Source: R-RK-3 sp963842775
GTDB lineage: Bacteria > Pseudomonadota > Alphaproteobacteria > Rhizobiales > Rhodomicrobiaceae
NCBI GenBank assembly: GCA_963842775.1
Contig: CAWJHQ010000011.1
Span: 248,001-312,000 of the forward strand
Reading direction: 5' to 3'
Length of the DNA stretch: 64,000 nucleotides
Below, in pieces: positions 36,923 to 46,168 of this stretch. The notes beneath the pieces were generated by a model. The model searched no databases and was not told where the DNA came from. It worked only from the letters and a program-made list of their open reading frames with translations. The position numbers and the translations under genes are program-made. How positions within the stretch are numbered: position 1 is the first letter of the stretch; the number at the start of each line of letters is the position of its first letter.

Positions 36923-38146
36923 TCAATGCCCCAGTGCGCGGACCGCATCACGCGTGATAAGCGCATCTGTCGCTACACCCGAGACCGTTCCGGTAATCAG
37001 CGATACGAAGCTCAAGAACTTGTCGATCTCGACCGAGTCGGCATTGGCAGCGTAGATGATGTCCTTGTGGCGCATTGGAAACTGGTCGGCGGCGAAGAAA
37101 ACCGAAGGATCGCGGTAATTCGCCCGATACACCGTTGGGATCAGCACATCTTTCGGATCGAATTTATTGAGGTTCACTCCAATTTTTTCGAGAACGTCGC
37201 GAGATTCGAGCCGGTAAAGGAATACTTGGCCGGGGTTCGCCCGCTCGTCCAGAAGGCCGCCTGCTTTTGCAACTGCCTCGGCGAGCGATAGGCGCTCGCT
37301 GTCGAAATTGTATCTCCCGGTGAGCTGCTGCGTCTGGTTCACGCTCGCCAGAGCGCCTACGGCGACAAATGTCTGCGGGTCGCGGGCAACATAGATCACG
37401 TCACCCGGCTGCACATAGATGTTTTCCGCAGGGTTCTTGACGAGCAATGGAAAGAAGATAGTGGACCGCGTTTTCCTTCGTTGCAGCGTGACGAATAGTT
37501 CGAAGCCCGGATATTTGATGCCCGACCTCGCGATCACGTCGAGGATGCGTTCCCCTCCCGGCGTGACTTTGGTTTTCAATCCCCCGGTCGCGTCGCCGAA
37601 GACCGCGACCTCATTGGCATTTTGCTCGACAAGCGTGATAACGACCTGCGGCTCGATGGCGCGTTTTGCCAATTGCTTCTCGATCTGATCTTGAACCTGC
37701 GCGATCGATCTGCCCGCTGCCTGTATCTTGCCCGCGTAGGGAACCGTGATCTCGCCCCTATGATCGACCCGTTGTTGGGGAAGCGTGATGAAGCTGCCGG
37801 GGCGCGCTCCAACTTCTCCAGGCGTGAACAATCCTCCGGCCGACAATTCGAAGATGGCAATCGAGAGCGTATCGCCAGCCCCGAGACGAATTTCTGGGGC
37901 GGAACCCTTACCGGTGCCAAAAGTGCGGAAAAAAGATTCGGGGCCGACGCGCTCGACGTGTTGCAGCACGTTTCGGCTCAGATCGACCAGAACGTAGTCG
38001 ATCACCACTTTGTCACGGTCTTGCCTGACCGTTTCGGTGGCGGATTCGTCGATCGCGAGATGATTAGGCCCGTCCACGGGCAGTTTCGCGCACCCGGATC
38101 CCAACAGTGCGAGCAGTGCCACCGGGCCTAATAAGCTGAATTTCAT
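36923..38146 (-). CDS. Wza/ExoF-like polysaccharide export outer-membrane lipoprotein
   Basis: A 407-residue protein whose N-terminus, MKFSLLGPVALLALLGSGC, is a lipoprotein signal with the lipid-modified Cys at position 19. The polysaccharide export (PES) domain follows as IRLGAGDTLSIAIFEL and VPYAGKIQAAGRSIAQVQDQ, and then SLBB-type beta-grasp repeats including VAVFGDATGGLKTKV, ENIYVQPGDVIYVARDP and VAVGALASVNQT. Such proteins form the outer-membrane export channel working with Wzc. ATG 38146 is preferred over an upstream start at 38170, which would extend the signal. It is convergent with the ExoP-like gene; only 46 bases separate them, including a small GCCTCA/TGAGGC hairpin. Confidence 0.88.
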   Translation of the reverse strand: MKFSLLGPVALLALLGSGCAKLPVDGPNHLAIDESATETVRQDRDKVVIDYVLVDLSRNVLQHVERVGPESFFRTFGTGKGSAPEIRLGAGDTLSIAIFELSAGGLFTPGEVGARPGSFITLPQQRVDHRGEITVPYAGKIQAAGRSIAQVQDQIEKQLAKRAIEPQVVITLVEQNANEVAVFGDATGGLKTKVTPGGERILDVIARSGIKYPGFELFVTLQRRKTRSTIFFPLLVKNPAENIYVQPGDVIYVARDPQTFVAVGALASVNQTQQLTGRYNFDSERLSLAEAVAKAGGLLDERANPGQVFLYRLESRDVLEKIGVNLNKFDPKDVLIPTVYRANYRDPSVFFAADQFPMRHKDIIYAANADSVEIDKFLSFVSLITGTVSGVATDALITRDAVRALGH

Positions 38147-38346
38147 TTGCCCTTCCCCAAAAGGACTCAACGTACTTCTTTACTCCAATTTGCATTAAGC
38201 TAAATGCGCCCAAGACCAGTTTGCTCAAAAAAGCTACCAGCAGTAGCAAATTAGACACAAACACTGCGCTGCTAGCCCATCCCGCAGTCTCGATCGTGTA
38301 TACAACGCGGATAACCAAGCGTTTCTGTCTTGACCTGGCTAACATT

Positions 38347-39771
38347 ATGCGTTCACTTGTTGATTCAAATTTTGCGCGAGCACGGCGTATCGTGTTCTTA
38401 AATCGATATTTTTATCCTGACCATTCGGCGACAAGTCAAATGCTCTCGGATCTTGCCTTCGAGCTTGCGCAGCACGACGATAGCGTATGGGTTATCACCA
38501 GCCGCCAGCTCTATGATGCACCTGACGCTCGTCTTCCCGCGCACGAAACCTGCCATGGAGTCAGTATTCGCCGGGTGGCTACTAGCCGATTCGGCCGAAA
38601 GTCCTCGCTCGGCAGAGCGATCGATTACCTGACATTCTATGTGTCTTCAGCCTGGGCACTATGGAAGATTGCGAGGGAGGGCGATCTCGTCGTCGCGAAA
38701 ACGGATCCTCCCTTGCTTGGTGTCGCGGTTGGACCGATCGCGCGCCTGCGTCGGGCGATGCTGGTCAACTGGTTGCAGGACATCTTCCCGGAAGTTGCCG
38801 AAGCAACGGGCTTTGCTCGTCACCGTCTCGCGCGGTTCGCGTTCCGCTTGCTTGCCGCGCTCCGGAATCGCTCGCTTCGCGTGGCTGCGGCGAACGTGGT
38901 TATCGGTGAACGGATGGCCGCGAGGCTGGAAGCGCTTGCGGTCAGTCCAAGCCGCATCCACTTCATCCCAAACTGGACGGATGGATCGTCAATCCGTCCA
39001 GTGGATCACGCCGGGAATTCCTTGCGAGCAGCATGGGATCTTTCTGGGAAGTTCGTTGTAGGCTATTCGGGAAACCTCGGCCGCGCGCACGACTATTCGA
39101 CCTTTCTCGATGCAATTGAGCTGGTGGAGGCGCAAGACACATCGAAGAAGCTGACGAACGACAACGCGATGGCTGGCGCAGTTCCGGCTTATGGGGAATC
39201 TTGTCCCGGCATCGTCTGGCTTTTCATCGGGGGCGGTGCCTCGTTCCGCGCGCTTCAAGCCGAGGTTTGCCGACGTGGCCTCACATCGGTTCAGTTCCGC
39301 GACTACCAACCCCGCGAGCGTCTGGCGGAAAGCTTGTCCACCGCTGACGTGCATCTCATTTCGCTCAGCCCTGGGCTTGAGGGCTTAATTGTTCCCAGCA
39401 AATATTACGGCATAGCAGCGGCGGGCAGGCCGGCCATTTTCGTTGGCGATGAAAACGGCGAAATCGCGCAGATACTTCGCAACACCGGTTCGGGCTATTC
39501 GGTAAGGCCCGGGCAAGGCATTGCTCTGGCAGAGTTGGTCGCGCAACTTGCCGAAAACCCAGCGCGAGTCCGCGAAATGGGGCGCAATGCCCGCACCGCA
39601 TTTGACCAACGCTACGATCAGCGGCGGGCGATGGCCTCGTGGGTGGCACTGCTCGACAAGATTTCGGGTGAGGAGGCGACAAGGCGTGATTTTGGCTTAT
39701 CGAGATCTCAATCCTCCCTGTTGATCGCCCAGAAGGCTGGTCGAAACAAGCGACGAGAATTAACGCGATAA
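38347..39771 (+). CDS. Glycosyltransferase family 4 (WbuB-like) protein
   Basis: From ATG 38347 the protein has about 474 residues; an in-frame start at 38221 would extend into the AT-rich divergent promoter region and adds an unlikely tail. The N-terminal domain reads VFLNRYFYPDHSATSQMLSDL, AKTDPPLLGVAVGP and NWLQDIFPEVAEATGF, a pattern typical of WbuB-type GT4 enzymes. The donor domain has VVGYSGNLGRAHDYSTFLDAI, VWLFIGGGASFRAL and LSPGLEGLIVPSKYYGIAAAG. It is a probable N-acetylamino sugar (e.g. FucNAc) transferase. It diverges from the Wza-like gene. Confidence 0.83.
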   Translation: MRSLVDSNFARARRIVFLNRYFYPDHSATSQMLSDLAFELAQHDDSVWVITSRQLYDAPDARLPAHETCHGVSIRRVATSRFGRKSSLGRAIDYLTFYVSSAWALWKIAREGDLVVAKTDPPLLGVAVGPIARLRRAMLVNWLQDIFPEVAEATGFARHRLARFAFRLLAALRNRSLRVAAANVVIGERMAARLEALAVSPSRIHFIPNWTDGSSIRPVDHAGNSLRAAWDLSGKFVVGYSGNLGRAHDYSTFLDAIELVEAQDTSKKLTNDNAMAGAVPAYGESCPGIVWLFIGGGASFRALQAEVCRRGLTSVQFRDYQPRERLAESLSTADVHLISLSPGLEGLIVPSKYYGIAAAGRPAIFVGDENGEIAQILRNTGSGYSVRPGQGIALAELVAQLAENPARVREMGRNARTAFDQRYDQRRAMASWVALLDKISGEEATRRDFGLSRSQSSLLIAQKAGRNKRRELTR

Positions 39772-39951
39772 AGTCGGATCAAGGCGCTCAAACGCAGTGA
39801 ACAGGCACGCTTATCCGACCTGGATCCAAGATCGCCAATTTGAATCGAATTTTAGTAAAATTATGTTGCAAACTGATGTCATGTTATTTAGAAGATGCGA
39901 TCTGAAAAAATCTAGAAAATTAGATTATATATAAGTTTATAGAGTCACGAT
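39772..39951. promoter_or_regulatory. AT-rich promoter region of the NusG/RfaH paralogue
   Basis: This 180-base stretch is distinctly AT-rich compared with the flanking genes, with runs such as AAAAAATCTAGAAAATTAG and TTATATATAAG just before ATG 39952. No strong Shine-Dalgarno precedes the start. A separate promoter for the regulator is likely, but I cannot define -35/-10 boxes with confidence. Confidence 0.35.
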
Positions 39952-40476
39952 ATGGCGTCAGATTTGGATTCCGTTAACGATAAATACTGGGCAGTTGTTA
40001 ACACACACTCTCACAAAGAGCAGATAGCGCTTGAGCATTTGAACCGCCAAAGCTTCGAAACCTATTGCCCAAGAATTTGGAAGCGGATCAGTCATGCGCG
40101 GCGCTTCCAGAATGTCGAGCGGCCATTATTTCCTGGCTATGTTTTTGTGCGCGCTGACGCCGGTCAGGACCAGTGGCGGCCTATTCTTTCCACGGTCGGC
40201 GTCCGCACATTGGTGCGGTTCGGAAATCAACTCGGACTCCTCAGCGACGCCTTCATCGCAAGCTTGCGGGCACGTGAACGCGATGGCGTCATTGTCGCTC
40301 CCGAATCGCCCTATCGACCCGGCCAGCGGGTCAAGCTCGTCGGCGGCCCATTCGACGGCGTGACCGCGACAATTCTTTCAAGCAACGAGAAGGATCGTCT
40401 CGTCGTGCTTATGGATCTATTGCAAAACAGTGTGCGTGCGACGGTGTCGCAGAACAGCGTGACGCCTCAACTGTAA
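39952..40476 (+). CDS. NusG-family specialised antiterminator (RfaH-like)
   Basis: A 174-residue NusG paralogue. The NGN domain shows YWAVVNTHSHKEQIALEHL, TYCPRIWKRI and RPLFPGYVFVRADAG. After a linker it has a KOW-domain motif, YRPGQRVKLVGGPFDGVTATIL, and a final beta strand, NSVRATVSQNSV. RfaH-like proteins load on RNA polymerase at operon leaders and prevent premature termination. Being inside the polysaccharide locus, it probably supports transcription of these very long units. No ops-like leader sequence was recognised. The gene has its own AT-rich promoter region. Confidence 0.85.
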   Translation: MASDLDSVNDKYWAVVNTHSHKEQIALEHLNRQSFETYCPRIWKRISHARRFQNVERPLFPGYVFVRADAGQDQWRPILSTVGVRTLVRFGNQLGLLSDAFIASLRARERDGVIVAPESPYRPGQRVKLVGGPFDGVTATILSSNEKDRLVVLMDLLQNSVRATVSQNSVTPQL

Positions 40477-40543
40477 GCTCGCCGATTTTCTCGCGACGAC
40501 AACAGATCGTACCCGTTTCAATTTTCGTTGCTTGATCGGAGGC

Positions 40544-41620
40544 ATGATGTCGGAAAAAGTTGCGCTCATAGCGGGTGTTACAGGCCAGGATGGCGCGCAT
40601 CTCACGCGGCTTCTGCTCAAGAAGGGTTACATCGTCCACGGTATCAAAAGACGATCCTCATCCTTCAACACCGCGCGCATTGACGACCTCTATGCCGACC
40701 CGCGCGAAACCCAGACGCGCTTGTTCCTGCATTATGGCGACCTGACCGATGCCACCAACCTGATCCGCCTCGTTCAAGAGACAAAGCCGGACGAAATCTA
40801 CAATCTCGCTGCCCAAAGTCATGTCCATGTGAGCTTTGAAACGCCGGAATATACCGCCAATGCAGATGGCCTGGGCACGCTGCGCCTGCTCGAGGCGATC
40901 CGCATTCTGGACATGAAGAATCATGTGCGCTTTTACCAGGCCTCCACCTCGGAACTTTACGGCAAGGTGCAGGAGGTTCCGCAGCGCGAAACGACGCCAT
41001 TCTATCCCCGCTCGCCCTATGCCGCGGCCAAACTCTATGCCTATTGGATCACGGTGAACTACCGGGAGGCCTACGGCTTTCACGCCTCGAATGGCATTCT
41101 GTTCAATCATGAAGGCCCGATGCGCGGCGAGACTTTCGTCACCCGTAAGATTACCCGTGCGGTGGCGGCGATCGAGAAGGGACTTCAGAGCCGGATTTAT
41201 CTCGGCAATCTGAACGCGGAACGCGATTGGGGCCACGCCCGGGATTACGTGGAGGGCATGTGGCTCATGCTGCAGCAGGACCAGCCCGATGACTACGTGC
41301 TGGCGACCGGCGAGAAACATTCAGTTCGCGAGTTCGTCGAGCTTGCTTTTCATCATGTCGGCCGGAGGATCGTCTGGGACGGTACCGGCGTCGATGAGGT
41401 CGGTTTCGATGCGGCGACCGGCACCGATTTGGTCCGCATCGATCCTCGTTATTTTCGTCCCACCGAGGTCGAGCTGCTTCTCGGCGATCCGAGCAAAGCC
41501 CGCACGAAACTCGGCTGGAAACACAAGACCACGTTTGAAGAGTTGGTCGCCGAAATGGTCCAGGCCGATCAGCAAATTGTCTGCGAGGACCAATGGCGCA
41601 AGGATCCGGCGGCGCATTAG
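40544..41620 (+). CDS. gmd: GDP-mannose 4,6-dehydratase
   Basis: The 358-residue protein is a near-textbook Gmd: VALIAGVTGQDGAHLTRLLL, GIKRRSSSFNTARID, LHYGDLTDATNLIRL, YNLAAQSHVHVSFETPEYTA, QASTSELYGKVQEVPQ, the SPYAAAKLYAYW catalytic YxxxK, GILFNHEGPMRGETFVTRKI and NLNAERDWGHARDYVEGMW. It converts GDP-mannose to GDP-4-keto-6-deoxymannose. ATG 40544 follows ATCGGAGGC, a good ribosome-binding site; ATG 40547 is equally possible. The GDP-fucose synthase follows immediately, so the product is probably GDP-L-fucose. Confidence 0.95.
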   Translation: MMSEKVALIAGVTGQDGAHLTRLLLKKGYIVHGIKRRSSSFNTARIDDLYADPRETQTRLFLHYGDLTDATNLIRLVQETKPDEIYNLAAQSHVHVSFETPEYTANADGLGTLRLLEAIRILDMKNHVRFYQASTSELYGKVQEVPQRETTPFYPRSPYAAAKLYAYWITVNYREAYGFHASNGILFNHEGPMRGETFVTRKITRAVAAIEKGLQSRIYLGNLNAERDWGHARDYVEGMWLMLQQDQPDDYVLATGEKHSVREFVELAFHHVGRRIVWDGTGVDEVGFDAATGTDLVRIDPRYFRPTEVELLLGDPSKARTKLGWKHKTTFEELVAEMVQADQQIVCEDQWRKDPAAH

Positions 41621-41640
41621 ATTTGCCACTGGGGGATCAG

Positions 41641-42620
41641 GTGAGCGGGAAAAACGCAGTATCGCCGCCGACGCATTATTCGTTGCGCGGTAAGCGCATC
41701 TGGGTTGCGGGTCATGGAGGCATGGTCGGACGCGCGCTGATTGCGGCGGCTCGCTTCCGAGGGCGGCGAATTACTGACGGTCGACCGGCGCGAGGTAGAC
41801 TTGACCCGGCAGGACGCCGTCGAGCGCTGGATGAGCGAAACACGGCCACAGGCGGTGTTCGCCGCTGCGGCCAAGGTGGGCGGCATTCTGGCCAATGACA
41901 GCTATCCGGCCGAGTTTCTCTACGACAATCTGATGATCGAGGCGAACATCATCCATGCCGCCCGGCAGGTGGGCGTGGAAAAATTATTGTTGCTCGGTTC
42001 CTCCTGCATCTATCCCAAGCATGCCCCGCAGCCGATCCAGGAGGGCGCCCTGCTGACCGGTCCGCTGGAGCCGACGAATGAGTGGTATGCGATTGCCAAA
42101 ATTGCCGGGGTGAAGCTCTGCCAAGCCTACCGCCGCCAATATGGCTGCGATTTCATCTCCGCGATGCCCACGAATCTTTACGGACCTGAGGACAATTTCG
42201 ATCTGCAATCCAGTCACGTGATCCCGGCGCTGATGCGGAAGGCTCATGAGGCGAAACGGCGCGGCGACGACCGGCTGGTCATCTGGGGCAGCGGAACGCC
42301 AAGGCGCGAGTTCCTCTATGTGGATGATTGCGCCGACGCGCTTGTGCATCTGATGAAGGTCTATTCCGCGCCCGAGCCGGTGAATGTCGGCACAGGTGTG
42401 GACCTCGACCATTCTTGAGATCGCGCAACTGATCGCGGATGTGGTGGGCTTTCAGGGGCGCATCGTCACCGACCCTGAGAAGCCTGACGGGACGCCGCGT
42501 AAGCTTCTGAATGTCGATCGGCTTCGCCAATATGGATGGCGGCCTAAAACAGCAATCAGAGCCGGCCTTGAGCGCACATATGATTGGTTTCAGGCGCATT
42601 TTAGTGAAATAGCACGGTGA
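41641..42620 (+). CDS. fcl: GDP-L-fucose synthase (two extra bases, 41740 and 42407)
   Basis: The gene begins at GTG 41641 behind GGGGGATCAG. Frames join when the A at 41740 (GCGCTGATTGCGG) and the G at 42407 (GACCTCGACC) are removed, giving about 325 residues. Motifs include IWVAGHGGMVGRAL, EVDLTRQDAVERWM, AAAKVGGILANDSYPAEF, LLLGSSCIYPK, the NEWYAIAKIAGVKL catalytic YxxxK, PTNLYGPEDNFD and a C-terminal RKLLNVDRLRQYGW. The enzyme epimerises and reduces the Gmd product to GDP-L-fucose. Both breaks leave all residues intact in the +1 frame, which suggests sequence error rather than decay. Confidence 0.87.
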
Positions 42621-42701
42621 GCAACGTGCAGGTCCGAGCGAAGAATTACTATAAAGCGGCGACGTACTGGATGTGATAATTCGCTGTAACTGGGGGAGTT
42701 A

Positions 42702-44003
42702 ATGAAGAAAGATCTGCTATTATTAATGGCCTCCATTTTGGTGGCCTTTTTTTTATTGGAAGGTGGCGTTCGGCTCTTATTTCCTGATAATCCGCTGCCA
42801 TACCGACTGAATGATGGAAAACGCTTCATTCCGGGCATAGGCGTACTCAAACAGCCGCATCAAGCGGTGACCGAAATCGCTCCCTGCTTCGAGATCCAGA
42901 ATATAAAATTTAACGGAGAGGGGTTTAGAGCAACACCAGAGCCAGTTGATCCGAAATACAAGATCGGCATATTAGGGGATTCTTACGCCGAAGCGATGCA
43001 GATACCGAACGGTTTGGATGTCTCGTCGCGACTAAGCAATCTCCTGAACGCACGAGTTTTCAATGAAGGCATCGGTGGCGCCAACATAATCAAAGAATTT
43101 GCTATATACACGAATTCAACGCGCGCGAAGCAACCTAATCTGGTTTTGCTCTTGCTATATGGAACGAACGATATTCTGGACTCAAATTGCAAATTTCTTG
43201 ACCGAAAAGCAAAAATGCTTGGACTTGACAGTCATGAAACCTGCGCCTTGCAAGGCCCGTCCAATGCTAGCATTCGTCCCCCGAAGCCGCCCAAAGACTT
43301 GACCCCCGAAGTCCAACCCCGGAAGCCCAAGTCGCTGAGAGAGATGACGAAGTTCTGGTGTCGTAGTTGCGATTTGGTCTATGGGTTTGCGAGGCAGATC
43401 GGTTACGTCACTGACGGAGACATGAATTTGGTCACAGGAGATCAAATCAATCTTCCACAGACGTTGCTCGAAGCATCTATGCAGTCTGAAGTGCGGGATG
43501 CGTGGCTGATCACCAAAATCATGCTTGGAAAATTCAAGGATCAGGTTCATGCCGATAATGCGCAGTTGATAATCGTACTCATCCCAAATCATTCGCAAAT
43601 ATCGCCCACTTGGAAGAATGAATATAGATCATATTTTGGTCAGCCTCCGCCAACGGGTTACGATCCAGGCTTGCATGAACAGCAATTGCTCGACGTCTCC
43701 AGGGAACTTAATATTCCAATCATCAGTCTCTCAGAGCATTTCCGCCAGTATCAGGCGGAGCATCAATTGCCTTTTCCCTATCTTTCGTATCGATGCGATG
43801 GTCACTGGAATCCGCTTGGCCACTTTCTAGCGGCCTCGATCGTCGCTGAATTTTTGGCGGGCAGAAAATATGTAACGGTCGATAATTTAGAAAATTTCGT
43901 GCGCTCGCGGCAAGCGGAACGCAAGCAAACTCCAAGGAGGGTTATCGGCGACAGAGCGTATGATGAAATCTTCGGCCGGGGAATTTATAGACCATCGAAA
44001 TGA
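42702..44003 (+). CDS. SGNH/GDSL-type hydrolase-like exported or membrane-anchored protein
   Basis: A 433-residue protein that starts with an N-terminal hydrophobic anchor (LLLLMASILVAFFLLEGGV). SGNH-type blocks follow: IGILGDSYAEAMQI (block I Ser), LVLLLLYGTNDIL (block III Asn), and a late YRCDGHWNPLGHFLAA (block V Asp and His). This arrangement is similar to AlgX/DltD-like acetyl esterase or transferase proteins acting on polysaccharides in the periplasm. Codon usage is more AT-rich than that of its neighbours, which suggests later acquisition. It lies 81 bases after the fucose-synthase gene, and a plausible Shine-Dalgarno (GGGGGAG) precedes the start. A polysaccharide O-acetylation role is inference. 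Confidence 0.75.
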   Translation: MKKDLLLLMASILVAFFLLEGGVRLLFPDNPLPYRLNDGKRFIPGIGVLKQPHQAVTEIAPCFEIQNIKFNGEGFRATPEPVDPKYKIGILGDSYAEAMQIPNGLDVSSRLSNLLNARVFNEGIGGANIIKEFAIYTNSTRAKQPNLVLLLLYGTNDILDSNCKFLDRKAKMLGLDSHETCALQGPSNASIRPPKPPKDLTPEVQPRKPKSLREMTKFWCRSCDLVYGFARQIGYVTDGDMNLVTGDQINLPQTLLEASMQSEVRDAWLITKIMLGKFKDQVHADNAQLIIVLIPNHSQISPTWKNEYRSYFGQPPPTGYDPGLHEQQLLDVSRELNIPIISLSEHFRQYQAEHQLPFPYLSYRCDGHWNPLGHFLAASIVAEFLAGRKYVTVDNLENFVRSRQAERKQTPRRVIGDRAYDEIFGRGIYRPSK

Positions 44004-44030
44004 CGCCGGCGCGCCCAACTCGGCGGGTGT

Positions 44031-44213
44031 TCACCTGTCCGACACGGCCAATGTGGCTGCCAGAGTCCGAGTCGCATCGGCGGCCGTTACCAGAGGCGTT
44101 GCCTCTCCGCGCAGAACTGCACAGAAATGTGCGAGCTGACGCGATAACGGCTCGTCCCTCACAACGTCGAGCCTTCCCGCGACGAGCCGCTCGATGCCGA
44201 GTTCGTAATTCGC
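44031..44213 (-). pseudogene. 3' remnant of a Gfo/Idh/MocA-family oxidoreductase
   Basis: On the - strand, the frame ending in TGA at 44031-44033 encodes about 60 residues. These contain LSRQLAHFCAVLRGEATPLV followed by TAADATRTLAATLA, the C-terminal signature of Gfo/Idh/MocA dehydrogenases. A stop just upstream (TGA in GGATGAGCG) and quiC beyond it mean the rest of the gene is gone. Such an oxidoreductase would fit at the end of a hydroaromatic catabolic operon. I see no start codon or ribosome-binding site. Assignment is by pattern recognition only. Confidence 0.55.
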
Positions 44214-44265
44214 TCATCCCTAGGTCTCCCACGATGCCGATGCACCGAACGCCGCTGCTGGCGCG

Positions 44266-46155
44266 TCAGCGCCGGGGGATCGCCGGGTGCCTTGCGAGTT
44301 GTGTTTGCGCCGCCAGCCTGATCGGCGCATTGGCCGCGCCGAAGCCGCGATAGCCACGCCGCTCGACGATCTCGAAGAAAAAACGGTCCTCCAGGGTCTG
44401 CGTATAGGCTTGCAGATACTCACCCTCGCCGTCCCGGTCGTAGAGAATGTTATGCGCCCTGAGGGCTTCGATCCGCTCAGGCTTCAGATCGGTCTTGGCT
44501 TCCAGATCAGCGTAATAGTTCTGCGGGATCGGCAGCAGCTTCACGCCATTCGCGGCGAGCTTCGCCACGGTGGCGACGATGTCGTCCGTGCTGAAGGCGA
44601 TATGCTGCACTCCGGAGCCGAACGTCTCGGAAAGGAAGCGCGAGGAGAGCGTCCCTTGCGCCTCAGACGCATTGAGGACAATCCGGAGCGTACCGCCCGC
44701 GGACTGCACCACCTGGCTTTTGACAAGCCCACGCGGATCGGCAACATCCTCTACTGCCGTCTTCGTCACATCGAGCAGCGACACATAGAACAGCACGAGG
44801 CTCAGCATCTCGCTGTAATGCATCGACTGCGAGATATGGTCGATCCCGGTCAGTCCGCCATTGTTATGATCGCCACCTTTGCCGGTGTCGTCGAACTCGA
44901 TGCTCCAGACACGGCCCAGTTCGGTCTTGGGATCGACGAAATACACAAGGCTGCCGCCGAGCCCGCGCACCGCCGGAATTTCCAGCTCACCAGGACCGAT
45001 GGCTTGCTGGAACGGCTGGTCGAGCAGCGCCCGCGCGCGGTCGAGCGTCGCAAGCGCATCGTCGACCTGCAGGCCGATGGCGCACACCGAGGTGCCATGC
45101 GCGATGTTGAAGGCGTGCGCGAAACCCTCCTTCTCGGTGTTGACGACGATGTTGATCGCGCCCTGCCGCCACCTTGTGACCGACTTGGATTTGTGCACAC
45201 CGGCCTTCTCGAAGCCAAGCCCGGCAAGCAGCGCCTCGAACGCCACGGCGGAGGTTTCATCGATGGCGAATTCGATGAACTCCACGCCGAGGCATTTCGC
45301 CTTGGGTGGCATCGCGGCCACCGGCATCACCACGGCTTTCGCCGTGCGTGCCAATTCATCCAGCAAATTGATCAGCGAGCGCCGGCCGTCGACAGCGATG
45401 CTGCGTGCCGACCCGGCGCGGAACTGATCATTGAAGATCTCCAGCGAGATGAAATCCTGATAGCCGGTATCGGCGAGCGCTTCCATGAAGGCGAGCACGG
45501 GCAGTTCGCCCTGTCCGGGGCAATTGCGGAAATGGCGGCTCCAGGAGAGATAGTCCATGTCGAGAAGCGGAGCATCGGCGAGTTGGACGAGGAAGATCCG
45601 GCCTCCGGGAATTGCCCGCATTGCGTTGAGGTCGGTTTTGCGCGCCAGGATGTGAAAGCTGTCGAGCACCAGGCCGACGGCCGGATGATCGGCCCGCCGC
45701 ACTGCCTCCCAGGCATCGCGATAATCGTTGATGTGCCGGCCCCAGGCGAGCGCTTCATAGCCCACCCTTAGGCCGCGGCCGGCCGCCCGATCGCCGAGCT
45801 CGTGGAGATCGCCCGCGATGCGATCAATGCCGCCAAGGCTGTCGGGCGAGACGTTCGAGCAGATCATCAGCAGATCGCAGCCAAGCTCCTGCATGGCGTC
45901 GAACTTGCGTTCGGCACGCTGGAAAACGCGCGCGCGTTTGTCGGCGGGCATGCCCTCGAAATCGCGGAAGGGTTGAAAGGTGATCACCTTCAACCCGAGC
46001 GCTTCGGCCATCCTCCTGATTTCGGCGGGTTTGCCATTGAAGGCGAGCAGGTCGTTTTCAAAAATCTCCACGCCGTCGAAACCAGCGGCGGCGATGGCTT
46101 CGAGCTTTTCGTCCAATGTCCCGCTCAGGGAGACCGTGGCGATCGATGTCCGCAT
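44266..46155 (-). CDS. quiC: 3-Dehydroshikimate dehydratase fused to HPPD-like VOC domain
   Basis: The 629-residue protein has two parts. Residues 1 to about 290 form a xylose-isomerase-like TIM barrel (TSIATVSLSGTLDEKLEAIA, FDGVEIFENDLL, LLMICSNVSPDS, AVGLVLDSFHIL, QDFISLEIFND) of the QuiC/AsbF type. From about 320 it has 4-hydroxyphenylpyruvate-dioxygenase-like VOC domains (KCLGVEFIEFAID, GIDHISQSMHY, GVQHIAFSTDDI, FFFEIVERRGYRGFG). This fusion converts 3-dehydroshikimate to protocatechuate. ATG 46155 was preferred to ATG 46332, which overlaps aroE. It lies at the end of the importer operon, which argues for catabolic use of shikimate or quinate. Confidence 0.92.
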   Translation of the reverse strand: MRTSIATVSLSGTLDEKLEAIAAAGFDGVEIFENDLLAFNGKPAEIRRMAEALGLKVITFQPFRDFEGMPADKRARVFQRAERKFDAMQELGCDLLMICSNVSPDSLGGIDRIAGDLHELGDRAAGRGLRVGYEALAWGRHINDYRDAWEAVRRADHPAVGLVLDSFHILARKTDLNAMRAIPGGRIFLVQLADAPLLDMDYLSWSRHFRNCPGQGELPVLAFMEALADTGYQDFISLEIFNDQFRAGSARSIAVDGRRSLINLLDELARTAKAVVMPVAAMPPKAKCLGVEFIEFAIDETSAVAFEALLAGLGFEKAGVHKSKSVTRWRQGAINIVVNTEKEGFAHAFNIAHGTSVCAIGLQVDDALATLDRARALLDQPFQQAIGPGELEIPAVRGLGGSLVYFVDPKTELGRVWSIEFDDTGKGGDHNNGGLTGIDHISQSMHYSEMLSLVLFYVSLLDVTKTAVEDVADPRGLVKSQVVQSAGGTLRIVLNASEAQGTLSSRFLSETFGSGVQHIAFSTDDIVATVAKLAANGVKLLPIPQNYYADLEAKTDLKPERIEALRAHNILYDRDGEGEYLQAYTQTLEDRFFFEIVERRGYRGFGAANAPIRLAAQTQLARHPAIPRR

Positions 46156-46168
46156 GGTGCGCACTCCT

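Noticed and set aside
12894..42407. Programmed +1 frameshifting as the cause of the broken frames
   Set aside because: The sites share no slippery sequence or rare-codon context, and affect unrelated genes, so sequencing or assembly insertions are simpler.
43942..44232. A 96-codon - strand open frame covering the Gfo/Idh/MocA remnant in another frame
   Set aside because: Arg-rich, motif-free translation; the adjacent frame carries the oxidoreductase C-terminal signature.
44287..45771. Long open frame (494 codons) opposite quiC
   Set aside because: It mirrors the quiC coding sequence on the other strand, a common effect of GC-rich codon bias; it has no family motifs.
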